From: SZUA-252 sp035716005 | GTDB lineage: Bacteria > Eisenbacteria > RBG-16-71-46 > SZUA-252 | DNA: 64,000 bases | NCBI GenBank assembly: GCA_035716005.1 | Contig: DASTKG010000097.1 | Coordinates: 1-64,000 of the forward strand | Reading direction: 5' to 3' | Shown: positions 1 to 8,645 of the stretch, piece by piece | Layout of the letters: the number at the start of each line of letters is the position of its first letter | How positions within the stretch are numbered: the first letter of the stretch is position 1 | The notes under the pieces: generated by a model | What the model was told of the DNA's origin: nothing | Databases searched by the model: none | The model's input: the letters and a program-made list of their open reading frames with translations, nothing else | Translations under genes and position numbers: made by a program

Positions 1-323
1 TGCGGGATGTTGGGGATCCAGTGCTGGAGCGTCTGGAGCTCCGCCTCGATCTCGGCCAGGTGGCCGTCGAGCGCCTTGATGTCGTCGCCGACCTTCTTCA
101 TGGCGGCGACCGCCTCGGCCGCGTCCTTCCCCGCCTTCTTCGCCTTCCCGATCTCCTCGGAGGCGCGGTTCTTCTCGGCCTTCAGCGCCTCGACCTGGAC
201 GAGGATCTCGCGCCGCTTCTCCTCGCGCACGAGCCAGCGATCGAGGTCGACCTCGGTCTTCTTGAACTTGCAGGCCTCGCGAACGAGATCGATCTCGGCG
301 CGGATTCGTTTCGGGTCGAGCAT
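1..323 (-). CDS. serS: Seryl-tRNA synthetase, N-terminal part (runs off the window)
   Basis: The 107 visible codons read from an ATG at 323 and continue past the window edge. They begin MLDPKRIRAEIDLVREAC and form a long charged helical hairpin (about residues 30-100, rich in Glu/Lys/Ala, with EALKAEKNRASEEIGKAKK), which is the tRNA-binding coiled-coil arm at the N-terminus of bacterial seryl-tRNA synthetases. The enzyme charges tRNA-Ser with serine in the cytoplasm; the catalytic class II domain lies outside the window. No Shine-Dalgarno is visible before the ATG. A TAACGT hexamer (336 to 331 on this strand) sits 7 nt upstream, so a leaderless transcript is possible. Confidence 0.88.
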   Translation of the reverse strand, partial: MLDPKRIRAEIDLVREACKFKKTEVDLDRWLVREEKRREILVQVEALKAEKNRASEEIGKAKKAGKDAAEAVAAMKKVGDDIKALDGHLAEIEAELQTLQHWIPNIP

Positions 324-455
324 GGGCAAGACGTTACCACATCGAGCGTTCCGGGGCCAGCGGGGCGGTCGGACCTGGGCCGCGCGATCGGCGAGGGCTC
401 AGCGGGACCGTTATCCGATTTGTCGGACGGCGCCTGGACGGGCCGGGAGCCCGGC

Positions 456-1622
456 CTACGCCTGCCGCACCGCCTCGGTGATCGGCATGTGCGCCGCCCG
501 CCGCGCCGGGAAGTAGCCGCCGACGAGGCCCATGAACGCGGCGAAGAGGAGGCCCGAGAGCATCATCATCGGGGTCACGTCGAAACGGAAGGCCAGCTCG
601 CTGAAGGAGGCGAAGCTCATGGTCCCCGTGGTGAACGAGCGGACCGGGAGCGCCAGGAGGCAGCCGAGCGCGCCGCCGATGAGACAGAGCGCCACCGACT
701 CGGACAACACGGAGAGCATCACCGCGCCGCGCGAGAAGCCGAGAGCCAGGAGCGTTCCGATCTCCTTGGTCCGCGCGGAAACCGAGGCGTACATCGTGTT
801 GAGCGCGCCGAAAACGGCGCCGAGCGCCATGATGATCGTCACGAAGAGCCCGAGCGTGCGGAGGAGCGCGGCCATCATCCCCGACTGCGCGGCGTAGAAC
901 TCGTCCTCGCGATGGACGGCGAGGGAGTAGCGCGGATCGGCCTCGAGCCGCTTCTTCAGGGCCTCGAAGTGGCTCGGGTCGTCGAGGCGGAGCGTCACGT
1001 TCTGGAAGACGGGGCGGTCGAAGACGGGCATGAAGAGCTCGACGTCGCCCCAGATCTCGGAGTCGTAGGCGGTGCCGTGGGCGTCGAGGATCCCGACCAC
1101 CGTCCAGTCGCGCCCCGCCAGCTTGATCTTGTCGTTCAAGCGGCAATGCTTGAAGCGCTCGGAGACGAGCTTCCCGACCACGATCTCGTTCAATCCGGGC
1201 CGAAACATCCGTCCCGCCGCGAGGTGGGCGTTCTCGCGGAGCGCGAGCGAGTGGGGCGAGACGCCCCGCACGATCACGTTCGTCGGTTTCCCCGACGTCC
1301 GCTCCAGGTTCCAGATGACGACCAGCTCCGACGCCGCGAAGGGCGAGCCGTCGGCGGCGCGAGCGATCTCCGGCTGCGAGGTGATGGAGCTCGCCCCCTC
1401 GCGCGCGACGATGCTCATCAGCTCCGACTGGGCGCCGCTCCGGACCACGATCGCGTTCTTGGGGGACCCGGTCGACCGGAGCGCGGCCTCGAAGCCCCCC
1501 GCCAGCGCGAGCGTGAAGATGAAGACCCACGCTACCGCGCCGATCCCGAGCGCGGTCAGGGTCGTGCTGGTGCGGCGCACCATGAGATTCCGGACGCTGT
1601 AGACGAACGGGATGCGCGCCAT
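456..1622 (-). CDS. MacB/FtsX-type ABC transporter permease
   Basis: A 388-residue inner-membrane permease. It has one N-terminal membrane helix (about 22-45), a roughly 200-residue periplasmic MacB-core-like domain, then three C-terminal helices (about 265-385). The FtsX-domain signature SARTKEIGTLLALGFSRG and the terminal PARRAAHMPITEAVRQA are typical. It starts 1 nt after the stop of the upstream permease, so the two are probably translated together and form a heterodimeric permease with the ATPase at 2769-3488. The family exports lipoproteins, peptides or hydrophobic compounds through a periplasmic adaptor; the substrate cannot be told from sequence. Confidence 0.9.
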   Translation of the reverse strand: MARIPFVYSVRNLMVRRTSTTLTALGIGAVAWVFIFTLALAGGFEAALRSTGSPKNAIVVRSGAQSELMSIVAREGASSITSQPEIARAADGSPFAASELVVIWNLERTSGKPTNVIVRGVSPHSLALRENAHLAAGRMFRPGLNEIVVGKLVSERFKHCRLNDKIKLAGRDWTVVGILDAHGTAYDSEIWGDVELFMPVFDRPVFQNVTLRLDDPSHFEALKKRLEADPRYSLAVHREDEFYAAQSGMMAALLRTLGLFVTIIMALGAVFGALNTMYASVSARTKEIGTLLALGFSRGAVMLSVLSESVALCLIGGALGCLLALPVRSFTTGTMSFASFSELAFRFDVTPMMMLSGLLFAAFMGLVGGYFPARRAAHMPITEAVRQA

Positions 1623-1623
1623 G

Positions 1624-2772
1624 TCAGGCCACCTTCCGGAGCGCCGTCGCGATGCGGAGCCGTCCCGCCTGGAGGGCCGGGACGAGTCCGCTCACCAGCC
1701 CCATCGCGAGCGCCAGGAGGAGGCCGAAGCCGACGGTCCCGGGGAGCACGTTGAAGTTGGGGAAGAACCCTCCGGCCGTGAAGTCGACGCGCTGGAAGAT
1801 CGCCCAGGCCGCGCCGCAGCCGATCACGCCCCCCACCAGCGAGACCAGGATCGCCTCGGTCCCGACGAGCCGAAGCACGAGCCCGTCGCTGTAGCCGAGC
1901 GTCTTCAAGACCGCGATCTCGGTCGTCCGCTCGCGCGCCGCCATCATCATCGTGTTGATCGTGACGAGGAGGATCGCGAAGAGGATCGCCGAGCCGAGAA
2001 TCGCCATGAGGAGGCTCACGTTCCCCATCATCGAAATGAAGGAAGCTTGGAACGCCTTCTCCGTCTCGGTCTTCGTCGGCTGCGAGCTGTTCGCGTAGAG
2101 GTCGTCGATGCGGGCGCTCACGGCGGCGGCCATGTCGCCGTTCGGGATCTCGACCCAGTAGATGCCGACCCAGTCCTTCCGAACCGCCGGCATCGACTCG
2201 TTCAGGTAGTCCCAGTGGAAGAAGAGTCCGTTCTCGTCGACATCGGCGGTCTTCCCTTTGTAGATCCCGCGCACGGTGAATCGGTAGTCGCCCGGATAGA
2301 TGGTTCCTTTGATCGGGACCGTGTCGCCCAGCTTCCACCCGTACTTCGCCGCCAGCTTCGCCCCCACGATGCAGGACGTCCGTTCCGCCTTCCATGCCGA
2401 GGCCTGGTCGGCCGGGATGTCGATCTCCGGGAAGAGCCCGAGGAACGTCGGCACGTCGACGGCGAATTGCGAGAACTGGTTCTTCGGGTCCTGATAGATC
2501 CCGCCGAACCAGTTGCCGTACGAAACGCCCGTGACCCCTTCGATCTGCAGGAGGCGGTCGCGATAGGAGAGCGGAATCGGAAAGACGAGCGACGCCGCGT
2601 GCCGTACGACGAGCCGCGTGTCGGCGGAGGCGCGGAGCGCGGCGTCGAACGACGTGATGACGGTCCGGAGCGTGCAGAAGAGGAAGAGCGCGACCGCGAT
2701 CGAGGAGACCGTGAGGAACGTGCGCCGCTTGTGCCGCCAGAGGTGGGCGACGATGTAGTCGAGGTATTTCAT
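1624..2772 (-). CDS. MacB/FtsX-type ABC transporter permease
   Basis: A 382-residue permease with the same architecture as its downstream neighbour: an N-terminal helix after MKYLDYIVAHLWRHKRRT, a large extracytoplasmic domain (about 45-245) and three C-terminal helices. The FtsX motif ARERTTEIAVLKTLGYSDG is clear. The start codon overlaps the stop of the ATP-binding subunit by 4 bp (ATGA, 2769-2772), which indicates translational coupling. With the adaptor protein upstream this makes a complete MacAB/LolCDE-like tripartite export unit without an outer-membrane channel in the operon. Confidence 0.9.
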   Translation of the reverse strand: MKYLDYIVAHLWRHKRRTFLTVSSIAVALFLFCTLRTVITSFDAALRASADTRLVVRHAASLVFPIPLSYRDRLLQIEGVTGVSYGNWFGGIYQDPKNQFSQFAVDVPTFLGLFPEIDIPADQASAWKAERTSCIVGAKLAAKYGWKLGDTVPIKGTIYPGDYRFTVRGIYKGKTADVDENGLFFHWDYLNESMPAVRKDWVGIYWVEIPNGDMAAAVSARIDDLYANSSQPTKTETEKAFQASFISMMGNVSLLMAILGSAILFAILLVTINTMMMAARERTTEIAVLKTLGYSDGLVLRLVGTEAILVSLVGGVIGCGAAWAIFQRVDFTAGGFFPNFNVLPGTVGFGLLLALAMGLVSGLVPALQAGRLRIATALRKVA

Positions 2773-3488
2773 CGCGCCGCGACCTGCTGCTCTTTCAAGA
2801 CCCCCTTCTCGAGGTGAAGCGTCGCGTGGGCGCGCTCGGCGGCGTGGGGATCGTGCGTCACCATGACGATCGTCTTCCCCATCTCCTGATTCAGCCGCTG
2901 GAGGAGGGTGAGGATCTCCTCGGCGTTCTTCGCGTCGAGGTCCCCGGTCGGCTCGTCGGCCACGAGGAGCGTCGGGTCGCCGACGATGGCGCGCGCGATG
3001 GCGACGCGCTGCTCCTGCCCGCCCGAGAGCTGATGCGGGAAGTGCTTGTCGCGATCCGTGAGCCCCACCAGCTCGAGCGCGAGGCGTACCCGCTTCTTCC
3101 GCTCGGCGCCGTTCAATTTCGTGAGGAGGAGCGGCAGCTCGACGTTCTGGTAGGCGGTGAGGACCGGAATCAGATTGTAGAGCTGGAAGATGAAGCCGAC
3201 GTTCCGCGCGCGCCAGGCCGCGAGCTTGTCGGACTTCAAGGTTCCGAGCGACGCGCCGGCCACCCAGACCTCGCCGCGGCTCGGCGTGTCGATCCCCGCG
3301 ATGAGGTTGAGGAGGGTCGACTTCCCCGAGCCGCTCGGCCCCATGAGGGCCAGAAACTCGCCCGGCTTCACCTCCATGCTGAGCCCGCTCAAGACGGGGA
3401 TCTCGATCTTGTCGCGGTGGTAGATCTTGTGGACGTCGCGAAGTCGGATGAGCGCTTCGGACGACGCCTCGTTGCCGCTCGGGATCAT
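2769..3488 (-). CDS. ABC transporter ATP-binding protein (LolD/MacB family)
   Basis: A 239-residue ATPase. The Walker A motif is GPSGSGKST (about 50-58), the ABC signature is LSGGQEQRVAIARA (about 154), Walker B is LLVADEPTGDLD, and the switch His is in VTHDPHA. The short MSRSG-free architecture and the signature LSGGQ-x-QRVAIARA are those of the LolD/MacB/FtsE group that powers FtsX-type permeases. Its start overlaps the end of the adaptor gene by 4 bp (3485-3488), and its end overlaps the first permease by 4 bp. It drives export by the two permeases at 1624-2772 and 456-1622. Confidence 0.93.
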   Translation of the reverse strand: MIPSGNEASSEALIRLRDVHKIYHRDKIEIPVLSGLSMEVKPGEFLALMGPSGSGKSTLLNLIAGIDTPSRGEVWVAGASLGTLKSDKLAAWRARNVGFIFQLYNLIPVLTAYQNVELPLLLTKLNGAERKKRVRLALELVGLTDRDKHFPHQLSGGQEQRVAIARAIVGDPTLLVADEPTGDLDAKNAEEILTLLQRLNQEMGKTIVMVTHDPHAAERAHATLHLEKGVLKEQQVAAR

Positions 3489-4844
3489 TTCGATTCTCCT
3501 CGGGACGTGCGGATCCGCACGCGGGCCTTGTCTTTCAGGGAAGCGGGCGCGTCGACGACGACGTCCTCGCCCGGGGCGAGACCGCTCGAGATGGCGACGC
3601 GGTCGGCGTCGATGGGCCGCGGCGAAACGCCGCGGGCGTTCGCGACCCCCTTCTCCACGACGTAGACGACGGCGCGGCCGCCGGCGTCGCGCACCGCGGC
3701 CTTCGGGATCGCGACCACGGCGGCGAGGGCGGGGCTCGAACCGCCGTCCGCCCCCGCGCCCGCGCCCGCGGCCGCCGGAACGGGATCGGCCAGGAACGAG
3801 ACGCGCACGCCCATCTCGGGAAGGACGCGCGCGTCGAGCGAGTCGAACCCGACCTTCACGAGAACGGTGGCCTTCTGCCGGTCCGCCGTCGGGACGATCT
3901 GGCGCACGTGGCCCGGGAAGTGGTCGTTCGGATAGGCGTCGAGGGTGATCTCGGCGCGCATCCCTTCATGGGCCCGCGAGACGTACCCCTCGTTCACGTC
4001 GACCTCCACCTCGAGCGTCGCGAGGTTCGCCATCGTGACGATGGCGCCGCGCGTGAGCCCTCCGCTCGAGGGAATCGGGCTCACGATCTCGCCCACCTCG
4101 GCCTCCTTCCGGAGCACGGCCCCGGCGAAGGGCGCGCGGATGAAGGTCTTCTCGAGGCCCACCTCCGCGACGTGGACGTTCGACTCGGCGCTCTGGATGT
4201 CGGCTTTCGTCCGCTCCACGCGGGCGCGGTCGACCTTGGCCCTCGCGTCGGCCGCGTCGAGATCGGCCTGGGAGACGAGGCCGCGCGACAGGAGCTCCGC
4301 GCTCCGCTTCAGCTCCAGCTCCGATTGATCCCGGTTCGCCTTCGCCTCCTCGTGCGCCGCCTTCGCCGAGGCGAGCGCGGCGCGGGCGGCCTCGACGGCG
4401 GTCCGCTGGTCCTGATTCCGGAGGACCCCCATCACCGCGCCCTTCTCGACGCGGCTCCCCTCGCCGACGTAGAGCGCCTCGAGCCGTCCGGCGACCTCCG
4501 AGGAGACCGAGGCTCGCTGACGCGCGACGACGTAGCCGTTCGCGGTCAGGACCTCGGACGCGGGGGGCCGCCGCGCCGGGCACTCCGCCCATCGCCTCCA
4601 CGCGGACGACGGTCACGTCGAGGGGGCGAAACGCGCGGAGGGCCAGGAACCCGCCGCCGACCACGACGACGGCCGCCGCCGCGACGAGCGCGATCCGGAG
4701 CGCGCGCCCGCTCCCTTCCGGGGCGGGCGCGTCTCGATCGATGGAGAGTCCGGAGAGGTCGGGGCGGGCCGGACGGCCGGGCGAGCCGGCGGCGCCGGCG
4801 GATCCCGGCGATCCTGGCGATCCGGGGGACGACGAATCGCTCAC
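3485..4844 (-). CDS. HlyD/RND-type periplasmic adaptor protein, interrupted by an apparent frameshift
   Basis: The reading frame opens at GTG 4844 (GTGA overlap with the metE-like stop). It encodes a Gly/Ser/Pro-rich cytoplasmic tail and one membrane helix (RIALVAAAAVVVVGGGFLAL), then reaches a run of six G (4562-4567 on the plus strand). There the biotinyl-lipoyl/hairpin adaptor continues in another frame: ASEVLTANGYVVARQRASV, then the coiled-coil hairpin, beta-barrel and membrane-proximal domains to 3485. Removing one base from the homopolymer restores a single 452-residue adaptor. Either it is a sequencing or assembly indel or a real mutation. The family links an inner-membrane pump to the periplasm, which fits the ABC genes that follow with a 4-bp overlap. 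Confidence 0.8.
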
Positions 4845-5818
4845 GCGGTGATGCCCTTCTCGGCGCGCACCTCGCGAACGGCGGCCACCATCGCCTCGAG
4901 CTTGGCGAACGCCTCCTCGACGGTGCGCGTCTTCAGGCCGCAGTCGGGGTCGACGTACATCTGCTCCGGCTTCAGGACCTCGAGCCCGCGGAGGATCCCT
5001 TCCTTGATCTCCTCTTTCGTCTCGATCCGGTGGCTGTGGACGTCGAGGACGCCGTAGCCGATCTCCTTCGTGAACGGATGCGTGCGGAACCGATCGAGCA
5101 AATCGTACCGGCTGTTCGCCAGCTCGAGGTCGATCTGGTCGACCGGGAGATCGAGGAGCGCCGGGTAGATGACGTCGAAGTCGCCGTAGCAGATGTGCGT
5201 GATCGTCTTCGCCTTGATCCCCTGCGTCGCGCGGGCGAAGGCCTTCACGGCGAGCGGCAGCTCCTCGGGACGGACGGAGATCGCGGGCTCGTCGATCTGG
5301 ATGTACTTCGCGCCGGCCTCCTGGAGCGCCAGCGCTTCCTCGTTGATCGCGGCGGCGAGGTCCATCGTCATCGCCTCGCGTGACGGATAGTGCTCGTTGA
5401 ACGACCAGTCCATCATCGTGTAGGGGCCGGTCAGCATCCCCTTGATCGGCTTCTTCGTCTGCGCTTGGGCGAACTTCCACCACTCCACCGTCCAGGGCGT
5501 GGTGCGGCGGATCGGCCCGACGGCGATCGGCTTCCGGTAGTAGCGGTTGCCGTAGGAGCGGACGGGATTCGAGATGGCGTAGCCGGGCGTCAGCTCGGCG
5601 AAGTAGGTGGTCATGTCGCCGCGGTAGAGCTCGCCGTCGACGAGGAGATCGAGCCCGATCGCCTCCTGGCGCCGGATGACCTTCACCGTCTCCGCGCGCT
5701 CCATCTCGCGGAGCGCCTCCGCGGTCATCTCGCCGCGCGCGGCCTGCTGGCGCGCCCGCTCGAGTTCGGGAGGCTTCGGGAAGCTGCCGACCGTGGTGGT
5801 CCAGAGTCCGCGAGCCAT
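4841..5818 (-). CDS. Cobalamin-independent methionine synthase catalytic-domain protein (core MetE type)
   Basis: A 325-residue protein matching only the C-terminal, catalytic half of MetE. Zinc ligands are visible as HIC (His about 209, Cys about 211), a Glu in LELANS (about 232) and Cys about 293 in DPDCGLKTR. Methionine-site residues include the IDEPA motif. It should transfer a methyl group to homocysteine, but stand-alone core MetE proteins of this length are known to use a methyl-corrinoid donor instead of methyl-folate, so the donor is open. The ATG at 5818 is 2 nt after the stop of a zinc-less paralogue (5821-6804). A much longer open frame to 6478 is only the shadow of that gene. Confidence 0.85.
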   Translation of the reverse strand: MARGLWTTTVGSFPKPPELERARQQAARGEMTAEALREMERAETVKVIRRQEAIGLDLLVDGELYRGDMTTYFAELTPGYAISNPVRSYGNRYYRKPIAVGPIRRTTPWTVEWWKFAQAQTKKPIKGMLTGPYTMMDWSFNEHYPSREAMTMDLAAAINEEALALQEAGAKYIQIDEPAISVRPEELPLAVKAFARATQGIKAKTITHICYGDFDVIYPALLDLPVDQIDLELANSRYDLLDRFRTHPFTKEIGYGVLDVHSHRIETKEEIKEGILRGLEVLKPEQMYVDPDCGLKTRTVEEAFAKLEAMVAAVREVRAEKGITA

Positions 5819-5820
5819 GG

Positions 5821-6804
5821 TCACGCCCCTCCCTTCGCGGCCAGCGCCGCACCCGCGACGAGGCGTTTCAGTTTCTCCTCCGCGCGATCCGCGGGAAGGT
5901 ATTCGAGGCTCGCCGTGGGCGAGACCTGATAGTCGAGATCGGAACGGATCGAGCGCGCCTTCGCCACGCCCGCGGCGATGGCGGCCGGCTCCTCGAGCCG
6001 CGTGTTCCGCGCGTCGACGAGGCCGAGCGCGACGGCGCGCCCCTTCGGGACGCGCGGCAGAAGATCCCACCCCGATGGATCGCCGACGAGATCGAGGCCG
6101 ATGCCGCTCCAGGGGAGATCGGCGATCGAATCGAAGACCGCGGTCGGCGCCGCGAAGGGAACGTGGATCATCGTCTTCGCCTTCCGGCCGGCGAGGAACG
6201 CCTCGAGTCCGGCGCGCACCGCCTTCGCGTCGGCCGCTTTCGCGCGGCCGATCCACGGCTCCTCGAGGTGAATCCAGGTCGCGCCTGCCTCTTCGAGCGC
6301 CGCCGCCTCCCGCCCGAGCGCCGCGCCGAGCGCGCGGGCGCCCTCCACGGCGTCGCCGTAGCGGAGGTCCTTGGAGAACCGGTAGAGCGAATAGGGACCG
6401 GGGAGGAACGCCTTCAGCGGGCGATCGCTCGCCGCCTGGGCCTCGCGAAATTCCTCCGCCGTGATCGGCTTCGTCCACTGGACCGGACCGACGATCTCCG
6501 GCTGGCGATAGTAGGTGTTCGTGTCGAGATACCGGATGAGCCCCGCGATCCGGATTCCCTCGAGGCCGCGCGCGACGTAGGTCTGCGCGTCGTCCCAGCC
6601 CGCCTGCCCTTCCATCGGAACGTCGATGCCGAGCCGGTTCTGGAGCGCGACCATGCGCCGCGTCGTGGCGCGAACCGCGTCCGCCACGTCCTGGTCGGTC
6701 GCCTTCCCGGCGTCCTTCCGGTTCCGCACGACGCGGAGATTCACGTCGCCGGCGGCGGTCGGAAGCTTCGGATAGCTGCCTGCTAGGGTCGTATGGAGCG
6801 TCAC
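5821..6804 (-). CDS. MetE-like protein lacking the zinc ligands
   Basis: A 327-residue TIM-barrel relative of the MetE family, beginning MTLHTTLAGSYPKLPTAAGD. It aligns with its downstream neighbour (GSYPK, YYRQPEIVGPVQWTKP, FLPGPYSLYRF, the HLEEPWIG motif), but the HxC zinc motif reads HVP and the late catalytic Cys is replaced (QVSPTASLEYLP). In this it resembles the N-terminal half of full MetE, which has lost zinc and helps bind folate. The two genes may therefore be a split MetE, or a core MetE plus an accessory subunit. It is first in the operon with the MetE core protein and the ABC export genes. Confidence 0.75.
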   Translation of the reverse strand: MTLHTTLAGSYPKLPTAAGDVNLRVVRNRKDAGKATDQDVADAVRATTRRMVALQNRLGIDVPMEGQAGWDDAQTYVARGLEGIRIAGLIRYLDTNTYYRQPEIVGPVQWTKPITAEEFREAQAASDRPLKAFLPGPYSLYRFSKDLRYGDAVEGARALGAALGREAAALEEAGATWIHLEEPWIGRAKAADAKAVRAGLEAFLAGRKAKTMIHVPFAAPTAVFDSIADLPWSGIGLDLVGDPSGWDLLPRVPKGRAVALGLVDARNTRLEEPAAIAAGVAKARSIRSDLDYQVSPTASLEYLPADRAEEKLKRLVAGAALAAKGGA

Positions 6805-6890
6805 GTCTCCCCCTCCTTGGACGTCGTGTGGGTGAAGTTCATGAGGGTATCACGGAGGAGGCGGTCGGTCATCCGGCCGGAGGGCCGCGC

Positions 6891-7379
6891 TCAGGGCTTC
6901 TTCGGGGCCTCGGCGGGCGGCGCGGGTTCGCAGACGGGGCATCCCTTGTCGAAGATCACGCGCCACTTGCCGTCCGATTCGAGCCGCCAGATGGAGTTGA
7001 ACGTTCCGATCAGCTTCCCGTCGGGATCGTGCACGGGTCCGGCGCTCAGCGCGAGCGTCCCCGAGTCGAGGACCTCCACCGTTTCCGGCTCCCAGGAGAA
7101 GGGCGCCGTGGGGCCGTCGAAGAAGCGGGACCACGCTCCCACGACGGCGTCGCGGCCGCGAAGCGGCCCCTTCCCGCCGAAGAAGATCGACTCCTTCGCC
7201 ACGTGGTCGGCGAAGGCGCCGAGCTGCCGATCGGCCATCGTCTTCGCGAAGGCCCGCTCCGCCTCCCGGACCTGATTCGCAAGCTCCTGGTTCGTGGCCG
7301 CCATGGCCGTCCCTCCGAATCCACCGATTCCGGCGCAGCCCAACGAGGCGGCCAGCGCGATCGCGACGACGAGTCTCAT
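6891..7379 (-). CDS. Secreted NTF2-like (SnoaL/DUF4440-type) protein
   Basis: A 162-residue protein with a Sec signal peptide (MRLVVAIALAASLG... AMA, cleavage near residue 27). A cone-shaped NTF2-like fold follows: VREAERAFAKTMADRQL, FADHVAKESIFFGGKGPLRG, the F/W-rich WRLESDGKWRVIFDKG and a short Pro-rich end with a CPVC pair. Proteins of this fold bind small molecules or act as isomerases or hydrolases; no catalytic residue can be assigned here. The ATG at 7379 overlaps the stop of the MFS gene by 4 bp, so it is the last gene of the mrp-DUF971-MFS operon. The longer open frame to 7790 runs antiparallel into that gene and is not used. Confidence 0.75.
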   Translation of the reverse strand: MRLVVAIALAASLGCAGIGGFGGTAMAATNQELANQVREAERAFAKTMADRQLGAFADHVAKESIFFGGKGPLRGRDAVVGAWSRFFDGPTAPFSWEPETVEVLDSGTLALSAGPVHDPDGKLIGTFNSIWRLESDGKWRVIFDKGCPVCEPAPPAEAPKKP

Positions 7380-8635
7380 ACAGTGCTCCTTTCCGGCTCC
7401 CGTTCGGGGTCCCGTTCGGGTTCCACGATCCTCGGCCAAAGTCCGACCAGGATCACGAAGAAAACGGCGCTCGAGACGAAGAAGACGGCCCTCATGCCGA
7501 AAATGCCCGCCAGCGCGCCGCCGACCAGCGGCCCGGCCATGTTCCCGAGCATGAGGGCCGTCGAGGTCACCCCCAGGGTGCCGGCCCTCCGGTTGTCGGG
7601 GGCGCGAAGTCCGATCATGGCGTGCACGGAGGGGACGATGCCCCCGATCATGAGCCCGTACGGAATTCGCATGAGGAAGAGGTGCCACGGCGCCATGGCC
7701 AGGCCCTGCGGCACGGCGAAGATGCCGGCGCCGAGCACGGCCCGGCGAAGCGTCTCCTTGTAGCCGTGCTTGTCGCTCCGGCGCCCCCACCGCGGGGAGG
7801 CCGCGATGTTCGCGACCCCGGTGACGGCGATGATCGCGCCGGTCGTGGTGGCGATGAGGCGGCCCTGGGCGCCCAGATCCTCCACGAAAAGGGCCATGAT
7901 CGGCACGAGCGACATGAGGGCGAACTGGGAGAGGAGGAGGACGAAGAAGAGGAGGCGGAGCTGCGAGCTCCCGAAGACGAAGCGGTAGTTCTCCACGATC
8001 TGCTCCACGCCCCCCTCCGCCTTCGGCCGCTCCGTCTCCCGAACGGAGAGCCAGACCACGAGCCCCGCCAGAACGTTGAACCCGCAGGTGACGAAGAAGA
8101 TGTTTCGCGCTCCGATGATGTCCGACAGGACGCCGCCCACGAGGGGCCCGATGATCGTCCCGCTCGGGACCGACGTCTGGAGCGCGCCGAGCGCGTAGCC
8201 CATCCGGTCGCGCGGCGCGGCGGAGGCCATGAGGGCGACCGCCGCCGCGATGAACCCGCTGATGGCGCCCTGGAAGACGCGGAGGAGGAGGAGCTGGCTC
8301 GCGGAGGTCGCGAATCCCATGAGGCCCGTGATGAGCGCGAGCCCGAAGGAGGCCCGCATCACCATGAGCTTCCGCCCGTGCCGGTCGCCGAAGTAGCCCC
8401 AGATCGGGGTGGCGATGGTGGCGGCGAAGAAGGGGGCCGCGAAGATGAGGCCCGACATCGTCTCGAGCTCGCCCTTCCCGGTCACGCCGAGCGTTCGAAG
8501 GTAGAGCGGGAGGAACGGCAGGAACATGCTCATGCCGAGCATGGTCAGGAACTGCGCCAGCCAGAGCGCGCCGAGCGTCCGCTTCCAGGGCGCGGCGTCC
8601 TTCCCGGCTCCCAGCGTTTCGGAGATGAAGTTCAG
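7376..8635 (-). CDS. MFS multidrug-type efflux transporter, start codon uncertain
   Basis: A 12-helix major facilitator. The loop-2/3 motif GYFGDRHGRKLM (A-motif) and a second half-repeat motif RRSDKHGYKET are present, and the N-half resembles drug:proton antiporters. The first ATG (8542) falls inside membrane helix 1 (LGALWLAQFLTMLGM), so it would give a protein without a proper first helix. Reading upstream in frame, no ATG, GTG or TTG exists; a CTG at 8635, preceded by GGGAGGA, gives LNFISETLGAGKDAAPWKRT and a normal N-terminus, and I use it here. It lies 10 nt after the DUF971 stop. Alternatives are a sequence error or an unusual start. Confidence 0.75.
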   Translation of the reverse strand: MNFISETLGAGKDAAPWKRTLGALWLAQFLTMLGMSMFLPFLPLYLRTLGVTGKGELETMSGLIFAAPFFAATIATPIWGYFGDRHGRKLMVMRASFGLALITGLMGFATSASQLLLLRVFQGAISGFIAAAVALMASAAPRDRMGYALGALQTSVPSGTIIGPLVGGVLSDIIGARNIFFVTCGFNVLAGLVVWLSVRETERPKAEGGVEQIVENYRFVFGSSQLRLLFFVLLLSQFALMSLVPIMALFVEDLGAQGRLIATTTGAIIAVTGVANIAASPRWGRRSDKHGYKETLRRAVLGAGIFAVPQGLAMAPWHLFLMRIPYGLMIGGIVPSVHAMIGLRAPDNRRAGTLGVTSTALMLGNMAGPLVGGALAGIFGMRAVFFVSSAVFFVILVGLWPRIVEPERDPEREPERSTV

Positions 8636-8645
8636 AGTCCTCCCG

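Noticed and set aside
21..1754. 577-codon plus-strand frame opposite serS and the permease
   Set aside because: Charged low-complexity shadow; the minus-strand serS and FtsX permease have unambiguous motifs.
4800..4845. Gly-Ser-Pro repeat coding stretch (SPGSPGSPGS) as a mobile or repeat element
   Set aside because: It is the low-complexity cytoplasmic tail of the adaptor protein, explained by local slippage.
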